Shown here: positions 15,205 through 24,218 of the stretch, piece by piece
Position numbering within the stretch: the first letter of the stretch is position 1
How the letters are laid out: every line of letters begins with the position of its first letter
Source: UBA11524 sp965646445
GTDB lineage: Bacteria > Bacillota > Clostridia > Christensenellales > Aristaeellaceae
Direction of reading: 5' to 3'
DNA length: 64,000 nt
Assembly: GCA_965646445.1 (NCBI GenBank)
Contig: CBFFZW010000013.1
Coordinates: 1-64,000 of the forward strand
The notes under the pieces: model-generated
Told to the model about the DNA's origin: nothing
Databases searched by the model: none
The model's input: the letters and a program-made list of their open reading frames with translations, nothing else
Translations under genes and position numbers: made by a program

Positions 15205-16590
15205 TTACGCCTCGCCCATACCGAACTTCCTCATGCTGCGCTTCAGCCAGCGGCCCCGCAGGTAGTAAATCAGGAACATGGCGGAGGTCAGCGTCCAGGT
15301 GATGGGATAGCAGATCAGCACCGTTTCAAGGGTGCCGAACCGGGGCGCCACGCCCCACAGCCAGACCACGCGCATCAGGCAGACGCCGAAGAGCGTCATC
15401 AGCGTGGGCACCAGGGAATCGCCCGTGCCGCGCATGGCCCCGGACAGAATCTCGATGCACAGGTAGGTGCCGTAGAAGGGCACCAGCAGGCGGAGAATGT
15501 CCATGCCCAGCCGGATGACGTTCTCGTCATCGGCAAAGGCGCGGTAGAGGAATTCCCCGCAGGTGAGCAGCACGCCGCTGAGGAGCACCGTGGCAATGAC
15601 CGCCATCCCCAGGCATACCCAGACGCTGCGCTTCATACGGTCGAAGCGGCGGGCGCCGAAATTCTGCCCCACAAAGGTGGTGATGGCCACGCCAAAGGCG
15701 CTCACCGTCATCCAGAACAGGCCGTCCAGCTTGCCATAGGCCGTCCAGGCGGCCACGGTGTCCGTGCCGAAGCCGTTGACGGAGGTCTGGATGATGACGT
15801 TGCTCAGGGAGTACATCACCGACTGGATGCCCGCCGGGAAGCCGATGCGCAGGATGCCGGAAAGCAGGCTCATGTGCAGGCGGATCTTCCGGGGCTGAAG
15901 CTGATAGGAGCGCTGGGAGCGCATCAGCGTGAGGACGACCAGCACGGCGCTGACCATCTGGGAGAAGACGGTGGCCAGGGCCGCGCCGGCCACGCCCATG
16001 TCAAAGCCCAGCACCAGCACCACGTCCAGGACGATGTTGGTCATGCAGGAGGCCACCAGGAAGTACAGCGGACGGCGGGAATCGCCGATGGCCCGGAGGA
16101 TGCCCGTGCCGATGTTGTAGATCAGCGAAAAGCTGACGCCGCCGAAGTAAATGCGGATGTAGGTGACGGAATAATCCATGACATCGGCGGGCGTGCCCAT
16201 CAGGCGCAGCAGCGCCGGGGAGAAAATCAGCCCCAGCGCTGTGATGATGAGGCCGCCCAGCAGCGCCATGGCCGCGGCGGTATGCACCGTATCGCTGACC
16301 GCCTGATCCCGCCTGGCCCCGAAGTGCTGGGAAATCAGCACCGTCGCGCCGGAGGAAAGGCCCACGAAGAAGCCCACCAGCAAGTTGATGAGCACGCCGG
16401 TGGTGCCGCCCACCGCCGCCAGGGCCTCCTTGCCCACATACTTACCCACAATCATGGCGTCGGCGGTATTGTAGAGCTGCTGAAAAAAGGTGCCCAGCAG
16501 GATGGGAAAGAAAAAAATCAGCAGCTGCTTCCAGATCACGCCCTCGGTGATGCTGTTCGCCTCAGCGTTCTGATGCCGCGTACGCGCCAT
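15205..16590 (-). CDS. MATE-family multidrug/cation antiporter
   Basis: A 461-residue membrane protein with about twelve hydrophobic helices and the family opening (LLIFFFPILLGTFFQQLYNTADAMIVGKYVG). Repeat symmetry is visible between the two halves (SSGATVLISQHFGAR in the first, ITTFVGQNFGARR in the second), typical of NorM/DinF-type pumps that exchange Na+ or H+ for drugs or metabolites. The ATG follows AAGGAG, and a leftward promoter is at 16703-16731. The substrate cannot be read from sequence. A second MATE gene lies at 59401-60753. Confidence 0.92.
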   Translation of the reverse strand: MARTRHQNAEANSITEGVIWKQLLIFFFPILLGTFFQQLYNTADAMIVGKYVGKEALAAVGGTTGVLINLLVGFFVGLSSGATVLISQHFGARRDQAVSDTVHTAAAMALLGGLIITALGLIFSPALLRLMGTPADVMDYSVTYIRIYFGGVSFSLIYNIGTGILRAIGDSRRPLYFLVASCMTNIVLDVVLVLGFDMGVAGAALATVFSQMVSAVLVVLTLMRSQRSYQLQPRKIRLHMSLLSGILRIGFPAGIQSVMYSLSNVIIQTSVNGFGTDTVAAWTAYGKLDGLFWMTVSAFGVAITTFVGQNFGARRFDRMKRSVWVCLGMAVIATVLLSGVLLTCGEFLYRAFADDENVIRLGMDILRLLVPFYGTYLCIEILSGAMRGTGDSLVPTLMTLFGVCLMRVVWLWGVAPRFGTLETVLICYPITWTLTSAMFLIYYLRGRWLKRSMRKFGMGEA

Positions 16591-16702
16591 GTCCTCGCGC
16601 TCCTTTCAAATGGTACCGGGCCTTGTCGGTTTTGCCCCGAAGGGCTTCGCCCATGGTCAATAGGCAGCACTCAACCCGGCCTTTGTAATGGTGTCGATAG
16701 TG

Positions 16703-16731
16703 GGTATACCACAACTTTGACCTTTTGTCCA
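16703..16731 (-). promoter_or_regulatory. Promoter of MATE gene
   Basis: On the minus strand, TGGACA (16726-16731), a 17-bp spacer and TATACC (16703-16708). The rest of the 16591-16991 gap shows no gene. Confidence 0.6.
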
Positions 16732-16991
16732 GGGGATAGGCCGTGTCACTTTGGGGCGAATGGCTGTCAGATACGCCATCACGCCCGGCGGCTTCGGGCA
16801 GACGCCGCTTCTTTCAGGGACTTTCGGCAGGAATCGACACCCTTCGCATCGAATGTACACAAATGCACAATGGATCAGGCGCGCCGGACGCCGTGCGGAC
16901 TCTCCGGCATGCTATTCCGACAGCGGCGGAGCTTTCGCGCCTTGGTGGCAGCGTGGGGTATCCGCCCTGTGCGACAACGAGGTTCGATCGT

Positions 16992-19900
16992 ATGCCCATG
17001 AACGTCTACCGCGCCGGTGTTGACATCGGCTCCACCACCGTCAAGCTGGTCATCCTGGATGAGGATGGCCGGATGCTCCGCGGCGAATACCGCCGTCACT
17101 GCGCCCACACCCAGGAAACCCTGGTCCGCATGCTGCGGGAAGCCCGGGAACAGCTGGGCGCCTGCGAATTAAAGGTGGCCATGACGGGCTCAGGCGCCAT
17201 TTCCCTGAGCAAAGCGCTGGACACAGGCTTTGTGCAGGAGGTGGTGGCCGCGGCCTCCGCCCTGCGCCGGGAAGCGCCTCAGGCCGATGTCGCCATTGAG
17301 CTGGGCGGCGAGGACGCAAAGATCATTTATTTCACCGGCGGCCTGGAGGAGCGCATGAACGGCGTGTGCGCCGGAGGCACAGGCTCCTTCATCGACCAGA
17401 TGGCCGCGCTGCTGAAGACGGACGCCGCCGGCCTCAACGAGCTGGCCCGGCATTATCGGGAGCTTTATCCCATCGCCGCCCGCTGCGGCGTGTTTGCCAA
17501 GACCGACATTCAGCCCCTTATCAATGAAGGCGCGGCCAGGGAGGATCTGGCGGCTTCCATCTTCCAGGCGGTGGTGAACCAGACCATCTCCGGCCTGGCC
17601 TGCGGCAAGCCCATCCGCGGCTGCGTCGCCTTCCTGGGTGGGCCGCTGCACTTCCTCGACCAGCTGCGGGCTGCCTTTATCCGCACGCTGAAGCTGACGG
17701 AGGAAACCGCCGTCGTCCCGGAATACAGCCATCTGTTCGCGGCGCTGGGAGCGGCCATGGCGGCGGAGGACGGCCGCGCCCTGCCCATCGACCATCTGCT
17801 GGATCACCTGACCCATGGAGTCATGATGACCTACGGTCTCAAGCGTCTGCCACCCCTGTTCCAGGATCATGAGGAATACGCGGCCTTCCAGCGCCGCCAC
17901 AGCCGCGCCCGGGTGAAGCGGGGCGACCTGTCCGCCTATCGGGGCGACTGCTTCCTGGGCATCGACGCGGGCTCCACCACCACCAAGGTGGCGCTCATCG
18001 GCACGGAGGGCCAGCTGCTCTATGATTTTTATGCGGGCAACCAGGGCAGCCCCATTGAGACCGCCCGCCGGGCCATGGCGGAAATCGCGGAGCGTCTGCC
18101 GGAAGGCGTGCGCGTCTCCCGCTCCTGCGCCACGGGCTACGGCGAGGAGCTGCTGAAGTCCGCCTTCCGCCTGGATGAGGGCGAGGTGGAGACCATCGCC
18201 CACACCACCGCCGCGTCCTTCTTTGACCCGGCGGTGGACTGCGTGCTGGACATCGGCGGCCAGGACATGAAGTGCATCAAGCTGCGGGACGGCTCGGTGG
18301 ACACCATCCTGCTCAACGAGGCCTGCTCCTCCGGCTGCGGCTCCTTCCTGGAGAACTTTGCCGAATCCCTGGGCTACACCGCCGAGGGCTTCGCCGCCCA
18401 GGCGCTCTTCGCCCGGGAGCCCGTGGATCTGGGCACCCGCTGCACCGTGTTCATGAATTCCAACGTGAAGCAGGCGCAGAAGGAGGGCGCTTCCGTCCAG
18501 GACATATCGGCGGGGCTGGCCTGCTCGGTCATCAAAAACGCGCTGTTCAAGGTCATCAAGCTGTCCAGCGCGGCGGATCTGGGCCGTCATGTGGTGGTGC
18601 AGGGCGGTACCTTCCACAACCAGGCGGTGCTGCGGGCCTTCGAGCGGCTCTCCGGCGCGGAAGCCGTCTGCCCGGACATCGCCGGACTGATGGGGGCCTT
18701 CGGCGCGGCGCTGATCGCCCGGGAACGCTATGCCGGCCAGCCCACGGCCACCCTGCCCATTCAGGACATTCTGGCCCTGACCTACACCACCAAAACGGCC
18801 CGCTGTGGCCGATGCTCCAACAACTGCATGCTCACCGTCAGCCGCTTTCCCGGCGGGCGAAGCCACATCACCGGCAACCGCTGCGAGAAGGGCCTGGGCG
18901 CTCACGCCCCCACGGACAAGGGCCCCAATGTGGCCGCCTTCAAGTTAGAGCGGATGTTCCGCTATCCGCCCCTGCAGGAGGAGCGGGCCTATCGCGGCGT
19001 CATCGGCATTCCCCGGGTGCTGAATCTGTACGAGAACTACCCCTTCTGGGCCACGTTCTTTAGCCGGCTGGGCTTCCGGGTGCAGCTGTCGCCCCTGAGC
19101 AGCCGCGCCGTGTACGAGCTGGGCATGGCCTCCATCCCCTCCGAGAGCGAGTGCTATCCCGCCAAGCTGGCCCACGGCCACGTTCAATGGCTCATCGACC
19201 AGGGCGTGACGTGCATTTTCCACCCCTGCGTGTTCTACGAGCGCCAGGAGGACGGCGGGGCGCAGAACCACTACAACTGCCCCATCGTGTCCGCCAGCCC
19301 GGAAAATCTGAACAACAACGTGGAGGACATCACCGAGGGCAAAGCGCGCATCCTGAAGCCCTTCATCGCCTTCACCAGCGAGAAAACCGCCGCCGACCGG
19401 CTGGTGCGCCTGTGCCGGGAGGAATGGGCCATCCCCGCCAAAGACGTGCGGGAAGCCGTCCACGCCGCCCGGGAAGAACAGCTGCGGGCCAAGGCGGACG
19501 TGCGGGAGGAAGGGCGCAAGGCCCTCCAATGGATGGAGGAGCACCGCCGCCGGGGCATCGTGCTGGCGGGCAGGCCCTACCACATCGACCCGGAAATCAA
19601 CCATGGCATCCCTGAGCTCATCGCCTCCTACGGCCTGGCGGTGCTCACCGAGGACAGCATCCCGGCGGACTTCCCCGCCGAGCATCCCCTGCGGGTCACG
19701 GATCAGTGGGTGTATCATTCGCGGCTGTACCGGGCGGCGGAATTTGTCCGCACCCACGCCGACCTTGAGCTCATCCAGCTGAATTCCTTCGGCTGCGGTC
19801 TGGACGCCGTGACCACCGACCAAGTGGCGGAGATTCTGGAAAAGTCCGGCAAGCTGTACACCGTGCTGAAGATCGACGAGGTGAACAGCCTGGGCGCGGC

Positions 19901-21287
19901 CCGCATCCGGCTGCGGAGCCTGCTGGCGGCCATGGCCATGCGGGAGAAAAAGGGCATCCGGCCCGCGCCTGTGCCCGCCGCCTATCATCGCGCGGAATTC
20001 ACCCGGGCCATGTACGACCAGGGCTACACCATCCTCGCGCCGAAGATGAGTCCCCTGCACTTCGACATGCTGGAGCCGCTCTTCGCGCACTACGGCTTCC
20101 ATGTGGTGATGCTGGACAACGACAGCCGCTCCGCCATCGACATGGGCCTGCAATATGTGAACAACGACGCCTGCTACCCCTCCATCATCGTGGTGGGGCA
20201 GATGATGGAGGCCGTGCTGTCGGGCCGGTACGACGTTAACCGGCTGGCCCTGGCCATCACGCAGACGGGCGGCTGCTGCCGGGCCAGCAACTATGTGGGC
20301 TTCATCCGCCGGGCGCTGGAAAAGGCCGGGCTGGCTCACATCCCCGTCATCTCCATCAACGCCAACGGCATGGAGAAAAACAGCGGCTTCCGCCTGCCTG
20401 CCGGGCTGCTGCTGGCCGCCGTCAAGGCCCTGGTGTACGGCGACCTGCTCATGCGCTGCCTCTGCCGCGTCCGGCCCTATGAGGTCGAGCCCGGCTCGGC
20501 GGATCGCCTGGTGAAGACGTGGCAGGAGCGCTGCGTCCAGTTCCTGCTGGGACAGGTCGAACGCCAAAGCTACGGCAGCGTCTGCCGGGCGCTGGTGGCG
20601 GACTTCGACGCGCTGCCCATCCATGAGGATGTCCGCAAGCCCCGGGTGGGCGTGGTGGGCGAGATTCTGGTGAAGTACATGCCCATGGCCAACAATCATC
20701 TGGTGGCATTGCTGGAACGGGAGGGCGCGGAGGCCGTGGTGCCCGACCTGATGGACTTCCTGAACTACTGCGTGTACAACGGCGACTTCAAGCACGAATA
20801 CCTGGGCGCCCGCTGGACATCCGCCGTGACGGCCAACGTCGGGGTGGACGCCATCCGCGCCCTGCGCGCCCCAGCCATCGACGCTCTGCGGCGCAGCAGG
20901 CGCTTCGAGCCCCCCGCGCCCATCCGCGACATCGCCCGGATGGCGGAGCCCCTCATCAGCCTGGGCAACCAGTACGGCGAGGGCTGGTTCCTCACCGGGG
21001 AGATGGCGGAGCTGCTCCACAGCGGCGTGGACAACATCGTGTGCATCCAGCCCTTCGCCTGCCTGCCCAACCATGTGGTGGGCAAGGGCGTCATCAAGCG
21101 GCTGCGGCAGCTGTATCCCCGGGCCAACATCGCGGCGGTGGATTTCGACCCCGGCGCCAGCGAGGTGAACCAGCTCAACCGCATCAAGCTGATGCTCTCC
21201 GTGGCCAAGGAGCGAATGGAGGATGGCGAGGTCGGTCAGGCGCCACCCCCTGCTCCTGCCGCTGTCACGGTTTCGGACACCCTCTGA
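16992..21287 (+). CDS. 2-hydroxyacyl-CoA dehydratase activase/dehydratase fusion protein
   Basis: A 1431-residue multidomain protein. Two ASKHA-type activase domains of the BadF/BadG/BcrA/BcrD family lie at about 5-255 (GVDIGSTTVKLVI, GGTGSFIDQM) and about 323-580 (GIDAGSTTTKVALIG, ACSSGCGSFLENF). In archetypal activators the Cys of such motifs holds a 4Fe-4S cluster for ATP-driven electron transfer. A Cys motif CGRCSNNCMLTV follows near 602, then a DUF2229-like region and a C-terminal dehydratase-like part with several Cys (for example GGCCRASNY). The family is widespread in anaerobes, but its substrate is not established. The start is chosen at MPMNVYRAG because the first activase motif begins at once. 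No separate HgdA/B partner lies nearby. Confidence 0.88.
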   Translation: MPMNVYRAGVDIGSTTVKLVILDEDGRMLRGEYRRHCAHTQETLVRMLREAREQLGACELKVAMTGSGAISLSKALDTGFVQEVVAAASALRREAPQADVAIELGGEDAKIIYFTGGLEERMNGVCAGGTGSFIDQMAALLKTDAAGLNELARHYRELYPIAARCGVFAKTDIQPLINEGAAREDLAASIFQAVVNQTISGLACGKPIRGCVAFLGGPLHFLDQLRAAFIRTLKLTEETAVVPEYSHLFAALGAAMAAEDGRALPIDHLLDHLTHGVMMTYGLKRLPPLFQDHEEYAAFQRRHSRARVKRGDLSAYRGDCFLGIDAGSTTTKVALIGTEGQLLYDFYAGNQGSPIETARRAMAEIAERLPEGVRVSRSCATGYGEELLKSAFRLDEGEVETIAHTTAASFFDPAVDCVLDIGGQDMKCIKLRDGSVDTILLNEACSSGCGSFLENFAESLGYTAEGFAAQALFAREPVDLGTRCTVFMNSNVKQAQKEGASVQDISAGLACSVIKNALFKVIKLSSAADLGRHVVVQGGTFHNQAVLRAFERLSGAEAVCPDIAGLMGAFGAALIARERYAGQPTATLPIQDILALTYTTKTARCGRCSNNCMLTVSRFPGGRSHITGNRCEKGLGAHAPTDKGPNVAAFKLERMFRYPPLQEERAYRGVIGIPRVLNLYENYPFWATFFSRLGFRVQLSPLSSRAVYELGMASIPSESECYPAKLAHGHVQWLIDQGVTCIFHPCVFYERQEDGGAQNHYNCPIVSASPENLNNNVEDITEGKARILKPFIAFTSEKTAADRLVRLCREEWAIPAKDVREAVHAAREEQLRAKADVREEGRKALQWMEEHRRRGIVLAGRPYHIDPEINHGIPELIASYGLAVLTEDSIPADFPAEHPLRVTDQWVYHSRLYRAAEFVRTHADLELIQLNSFGCGLDAVTTDQVAEILEKSGKLYTVLKIDEVNSLGAARIRLRSLLAAMAMREKKGIRPAPVPAAYHRAEFTRAMYDQGYTILAPKMSPLHFDMLEPLFAHYGFHVVMLDNDSRSAIDMGLQYVNNDACYPSIIVVGQMMEAVLSGRYDVNRLALAITQTGGCCRASNYVGFIRRALEKAGLAHIPVISINANGMEKNSGFRLPAGLLLAAVKALVYGDLLMRCLCRVRPYEVEPGSADRLVKTWQERCVQFLLGQVERQSYGSVCRALVADFDALPIHEDVRKPRVGVVGEILVKYMPMANNHLVALLEREGAEAVVPDLMDFLNYCVYNGDFKHEYLGARWTSAVTANVGVDAIRALRAPAIDALRRSRRFEPPAPIRDIARMAEPLISLGNQYGEGWFLTGEMAELLHSGVDNIVCIQPFACLPNHVVGKGVIKRLRQLYPRANIAAVDFDPGASEVNQLNRIKLMLSVAKERMEDGEVGQAPPPAPAAVTVSDTL

Positions 21288-21293
21288 CGCAAA

Positions 21294-21323
21294 CGCCCCC
21301 GGAATCAGATGATTCCGGGGGCG
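21294..21323 (+). terminator. Strong hairpin terminator after dehydratase-activase gene
   Basis: A perfect 13-bp stem, CGCCCCCGGAATC/GATTCCGGGGGCG, with a 4-nt loop begins 6 bp after the stop. The following tract is only moderately T-rich (CCTTCCTGTT). Confidence 0.7.
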
Positions 21324-21377
21324 CCTTCCTGTTGGCGCTTGCCGCTTACGCCACCACCAAACGTCCATTCCATTCAA

Positions 21378-21830
21378 TTAAGTGTTTACGTTCACGTTTA
21401 CATTCACGTTTACATTCACGTTTGCGTTCGCGTTCGCACTCGCGCCCTGATAATGGCTCCGATTGTACGCCTCGCACAGCTGATTCAGGCCGCTCATCAT
21501 CTGGCACATGGCCACAAAGGGGCCGATGACAATCAGCGCACCCAGGATGGTCCAGGCCAGCACGCCGCCCGTGCAGGCGACCGATACGTTCAGGCGATGG
21601 GCATTGATGCGGATACGGTCGCCTGTCGTGTACAGCCATACGATTTCGTAGATGCCGAAGGTCAGCGCGCCGAAAATGATCCGCGCGAGAATGCCCCGCG
21701 TCCGGCGGCCATCCCCCACGCAGACCACATTCATGTCCCGGGCAAAGCAGGACCAGAAATACAACGAATACAGCCCCAGCGTCAGGATGCTCAGCAGAAT
21801 GTAAACCAGCAGGCTTCGATTGGTTTTCAT
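21378..21830 (-). CDS. DUF4234-like membrane protein with Asn-Val repeat tail
   Basis: A 150-residue protein with two or three membrane segments: LLVYILLSILTLGLYSLYFW near the N-terminus, and IIFGALTFGIYEIVWLYTTG then GGVLAWTILGALIVIGPF. The pattern of short helices with YSLYFW and YEIVWLY fits the DUF4234 family of small membrane proteins. The C-terminus is a low-complexity tail of alternating Asn with Ala, then Val (about 3 NA and 9 NV pairs). The start ATG lies after GAAGAGGGG. Function unknown; the tail is probably disordered and outside the membrane. Confidence 0.75.
   Translation of the reverse strand: MKTNRSLLVYILLSILTLGLYSLYFWSCFARDMNVVCVGDGRRTRGILARIIFGALTFGIYEIVWLYTTGDRIRINAHRLNVSVACTGGVLAWTILGALIVIGPFVAMCQMMSGLNQLCEAYNRSHYQGASANANANVNVNVNVNVNVNT
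21380..21440. repeat. In-frame hexanucleotide/12-mer tandem repeat
   Basis: About ten degenerate copies of a 6-bp unit (AACGTA/AACGTG on the coding strand) with a 12-bp higher period encode the Asn-Val tail of the gene at 21378-21830. Because the unit is a multiple of three, copy-number changes would lengthen or shorten the tail without a frameshift. Confidence 0.85.
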
Positions 21831-22009
21831 CGGCTGTTCCCCTCTTCCCCCTGTCATTCCTCCCTTCCATTGTAATACAGTCCTGTCGACAGTACGAGAC
21901 TAAATCAGTACTTTTCACCAGTATTTGACGGTTCATCAAGCATTTTCCTGAATTTCATGGAGCCGCCTGTCGGCATAAGCGGAGAAACTGCCGCAAAAAC
22001 CCGCCTGAA

Positions 22010-22804
22010 TCATTGCCCTACCCGCTCCACCGGGAAGAGCACGCCTGTCTCCAGCTCATCCTCGGCGGTGTTGTGGGGATCATTCAGGTAACGATCCATG
22101 GCCGCGGCGCAGGGACGATACTCCACATGCTCCGCCAGCCAGCCGCACAGCGCCTCATAGGCCCGGTGCAGGTTCTGATAGGAGCCCCTGTGCTGCACCG
22201 CCGCGCAGAAATAGCGTGGCTTCACCTTCACCCCCGGCCCATCCTGAGCCACCACCATTTGCGCCTCCACATCCGCGCTCTCAGGGTTGAAGTCCGGGTC
22301 GTGGTAGAGCATCTGGATGGGGCCCGCCTGAATCAGGCCGCGAGCCGCCGCCTCCCGGCGAAGCTCGTCAAACAGCGCATGATACCCGTCCACCCCAATG
22401 GTTTTCCGAATGGCGAAGACCCTCTGCTCCGGGTCGTCCAGCAAAACAACATGATAGGTATTTTCCATGGTTTCCACTCCTTCCAGTCGGAGGATGTCCC
22501 GTTCAAGCTGGCTCAGCAGCGTTTTCTTCGCCTTCAGCTCCTCCCGGAGCGCCGTCCGCCGCTGACGCAGCCGTTCCAGCAGTGCGCCGTCCGCCAGGAT
22601 CAGCATCGGCCCGATTTCGTGGAGCGGGAAGCCATAGGCGCTCAGCCACTGAATCCGAATCAGCACGGCCAGCTGCTCCTGGCGGTAGTAGCGATAGCCA
22701 TTATCGCCCACCGTTTCGGGGCGCAGCAGCCCCAGGGCGTCGTAATGGCGCAGCATCCGGGGCGAAACATGGCTCAGGCGGGAAAATTCACCGATGGTCA
22801 GCAT
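22010..22804 (-). CDS. MerR-family regulator with GyrI-like effector domain (BmrR type)
   Basis: A 264-residue activator. The N-terminal MerR winged helix is complete (MLTIGEFSRLSHVSPRMLRHYDALGLLRP, GYRYYRQEQL), followed by a dimerising coiled coil (about 75-110) and a C-terminal GyrI/BmrR-like ligand-binding domain (about 115-264). It should sense a hydrophobic or cationic compound and untwist a long-spacer promoter. The promoter of its own gene at 22847-22877 has that 19-bp spacer with an inverted repeat, so autoregulation is likely. No efflux gene is adjacent. The start is the ATG after AAGGAGGATC. Confidence 0.92.
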   Translation of the reverse strand: MLTIGEFSRLSHVSPRMLRHYDALGLLRPETVGDNGYRYYRQEQLAVLIRIQWLSAYGFPLHEIGPMLILADGALLERLRQRRTALREELKAKKTLLSQLERDILRLEGVETMENTYHVVLLDDPEQRVFAIRKTIGVDGYHALFDELRREAAARGLIQAGPIQMLYHDPDFNPESADVEAQMVVAQDGPGVKVKPRYFCAAVQHRGSYQNLHRAYEALCGWLAEHVEYRPCAAAMDRYLNDPHNTAEDELETGVLFPVERVGQ

Positions 22805-22846
22805 GGGATCCTCCTTGTCTGTGTTGCGGAACCGGTTCCTGCTTTC

Positions 22847-22877
22847 AGCATAAACCCTGACACAATGGGAATGTCAA
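22847..22877 (-). promoter_or_regulatory. MerR-type autoregulated promoter with 19-bp spacer
   Basis: On the minus strand, TTGACA (22872-22877), a 19-bp spacer and TATGCT (22847-22852). The dyad TGACA...TGTCA spans from the -35 into the spacer. The over-long spacer with a centred inverted repeat is the signature of promoters activated by MerR-family proteins. A perfect palindrome, GGAACCGGTTCC, lies further downstream at about 22828-22839. Confidence 0.8.
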
Positions 22878-22932
22878 GAGTGCGCGAAAAAATTTTTTCA
22901 GCATACACAGCCCGAAAACTTCCTCCAAGCCC

Positions 22933-22961
22933 TTGCCAAACCTGGACAAACCTGATATAAT
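22933..22961 (+). promoter_or_regulatory. rpsF operon promoter
   Basis: TTGCCA at 22933-22938, a 17-bp spacer and TATAAT at 22956-22961. Transcription should start at about 22968. Confidence 0.8.
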
Positions 22962-22967
22962 TCGTAA

Positions 22968-23006
22968 TTGGCACATCCTTGCGCTACACGAAAGGTGTAC
23001 CGCCAA
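22968..23006 (+). promoter_or_regulatory. Candidate S6:S18-binding leader RNA
   Basis: An outer pair TTGG/CCAA (22968-22971 with 23003-23006) encloses a hairpin TACAC-GAAAG-GTGTA (22985-22999), with CCG (23000-23002) unpaired on the 3' side and a larger 5' internal loop. This matches the published bacterial rpsF leader motif, in which the S6:S18 complex binds a CCG bulge to repress its own operon. It lies 20 bp before the rpsF ATG, at the very start of the transcript. Confidence 0.7.
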
Positions 23007-23026
23007 AAGTCCAAGAGGAGGTGAAA

Positions 23027-23446
23027 ATGATGAATAGGTATGAACTGACCTACATCATCGATACTGCGCTGGAGGAGACCGCTCGTAAGGAACTGATCGA
23101 GAAGGTGTCCGCCCTGATCGCTGCTAACGGTGGTGAGGTGGAGAAGGTCGATGAAACGTGGGGCAAGCGCCGCCTGGCTTACGCCATCGACTACAAGACC
23201 GAGGGCTGGTACGTGCTGGTGACCTTCAAGGCCCCTGCCGAGCTGCCCCGCGAGCTTGAGCGCAACCTGGAGATCTACGACAGCGTCATCCGTTACCTGG
23301 TGGTGAAGCTGGTGGAGAAGCGCAGCAACGTCAAGCCCCGCGCCGTGCGTCCCGCCGCTCCCGTGGAGGAGGCTCCCGCTGTGGAGGCCGCTCCTGCCGT
23401 GGAAGCCGCGCCCGCTGCGGAAGCTGCTCCCGCTGACGCCGAGTAA
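23027..23446 (+). CDS. rpsF: 30S ribosomal protein S6
   Basis: A 139-residue bS6 protein (MMNRYELTYIIDTALEETAR, WGKRRLAYAIDYKTEGWYVLV). It pairs with S18 on the platform of the 30S subunit. The core is about 95 residues; the C-terminus carries an unusually long Ala/Pro/Glu-rich tail (APAVEAAPAVEAAPA), probably flexible. The start follows AAGAGGAGG. It is the first gene of an rpsF-ssb-rpsR operon with its own promoter and an S6:S18-type leader. Confidence 0.97.
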   Translation: MMNRYELTYIIDTALEETARKELIEKVSALIAANGGEVEKVDETWGKRRLAYAIDYKTEGWYVLVTFKAPAELPRELERNLEIYDSVIRYLVVKLVEKRSNVKPRAVRPAAPVEEAPAVEAAPAVEAAPAAEAAPADAE

Positions 23447-23470
23447 CGTACTGTACCAGAGGAAAAACGC

Positions 23471-23917
23471 ATGAACAAGATCATTCTGATCGGCAACCTG
23501 ACCCGTGACCCTGAGCTCCGTACCACCCCCAACGGCGTGAGCGTGTGCGACTTCACCATCGCGGTGAACGATCGCCGCGGCCGCAGCCAGCAGCAGGGCG
23601 GCAACGGACAGGACAACGCCCAGTTCTTCCGCATTACGGTGTGGCGCCAGCTGGGCGAAACCTGCCAGAAGTATCTGGCCAAGGGCCGCAAGGTGTTCGT
23701 GTCCGGGCCCCTGACCGCCAGAACCTATCAGGCCAATGACGGTACGACCCGGGTCTCCCTGGAGGTTACTGCTGACGACGTTGAGTTCCTGACCAGCCGC
23801 GCCGAATCGGAGGCGATGGGCGGCGCCATGGGCGGATATTCCGCGCCCGCTGCACCCTCCGTCACTGCCCAGAGCAGCGGCTTCACGGCTGTGGAAACCG
23901 ACGAACTGCCGTTTTAA
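23471..23917 (+). CDS. ssb: Single-stranded DNA-binding protein
   Basis: A 148-residue SSB. The OB fold spans about 1-105 (MNKIILIGNLTRDPELRTTPNG, FFRITVWRQLGETCQKYLAKG). A short Gly/Ala/Ser linker leads to the acidic tip ETDELPF, which recruits replication and repair partners. It is co-transcribed between rpsF and rpsR, as in most Bacillota, with AGAGGA before its ATG. Confidence 0.97.
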   Translation: MNKIILIGNLTRDPELRTTPNGVSVCDFTIAVNDRRGRSQQQGGNGQDNAQFFRITVWRQLGETCQKYLAKGRKVFVSGPLTARTYQANDGTTRVSLEVTADDVEFLTSRAESEAMGGAMGGYSAPAAPSVTAQSSGFTAVETDELPF

Positions 23918-23950
23918 TCATCCAAGCGCTTAAGTAAAGGAGGTCATATC

Positions 23951-24208
23951 ATGTCTGAAGAACGCACCGAGCGTCGGCCCCGCCCCCGCGGAGGCCGCCG
24001 TCCCCGCCGGAAGGTCTGCTCCTTCTGTGTGGATAAGATCGAATACATCGACTACAAGGACATCAACCGCCTGCGCCGTTTCATCAACGAGCGCGGCAAG
24101 ATCCTGCCCCGCCGTATGAGCGGCAACTGCGCCAAGCATCAGCGCCAGCTGAGCGAGGCCATCAAGCGCGCCCGTGCCATCGCGCTGCTGCCCTTCACGG
24201 TGGATTAA
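23951..24208 (+). CDS. rpsR: 30S ribosomal protein S18
   Basis: An 85-residue bS18 (CSFCVDKIEYIDYKDINRLR, ERGKILPRRMSGNCAKHQRQ) with the basic Arg-rich N-terminus. The CSFC...C cysteines are those of Cys-containing S18 forms, which may bind zinc. It is the last gene of the operon, with AAAGGAGG upstream, and is followed by two intrinsic terminators. Confidence 0.97.
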   Translation: MSEERTERRPRPRGGRRPRRKVCSFCVDKIEYIDYKDINRLRRFINERGKILPRRMSGNCAKHQRQLSEAIKRARAIALLPFTVD

Positions 24209-24218
24209 GTCGATCATC

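Noticed and set aside
21380..21440. CRISPR-like array
   Set aside because: Units are 6-12 bp, contiguous and in frame within a gene; there are no spacers.
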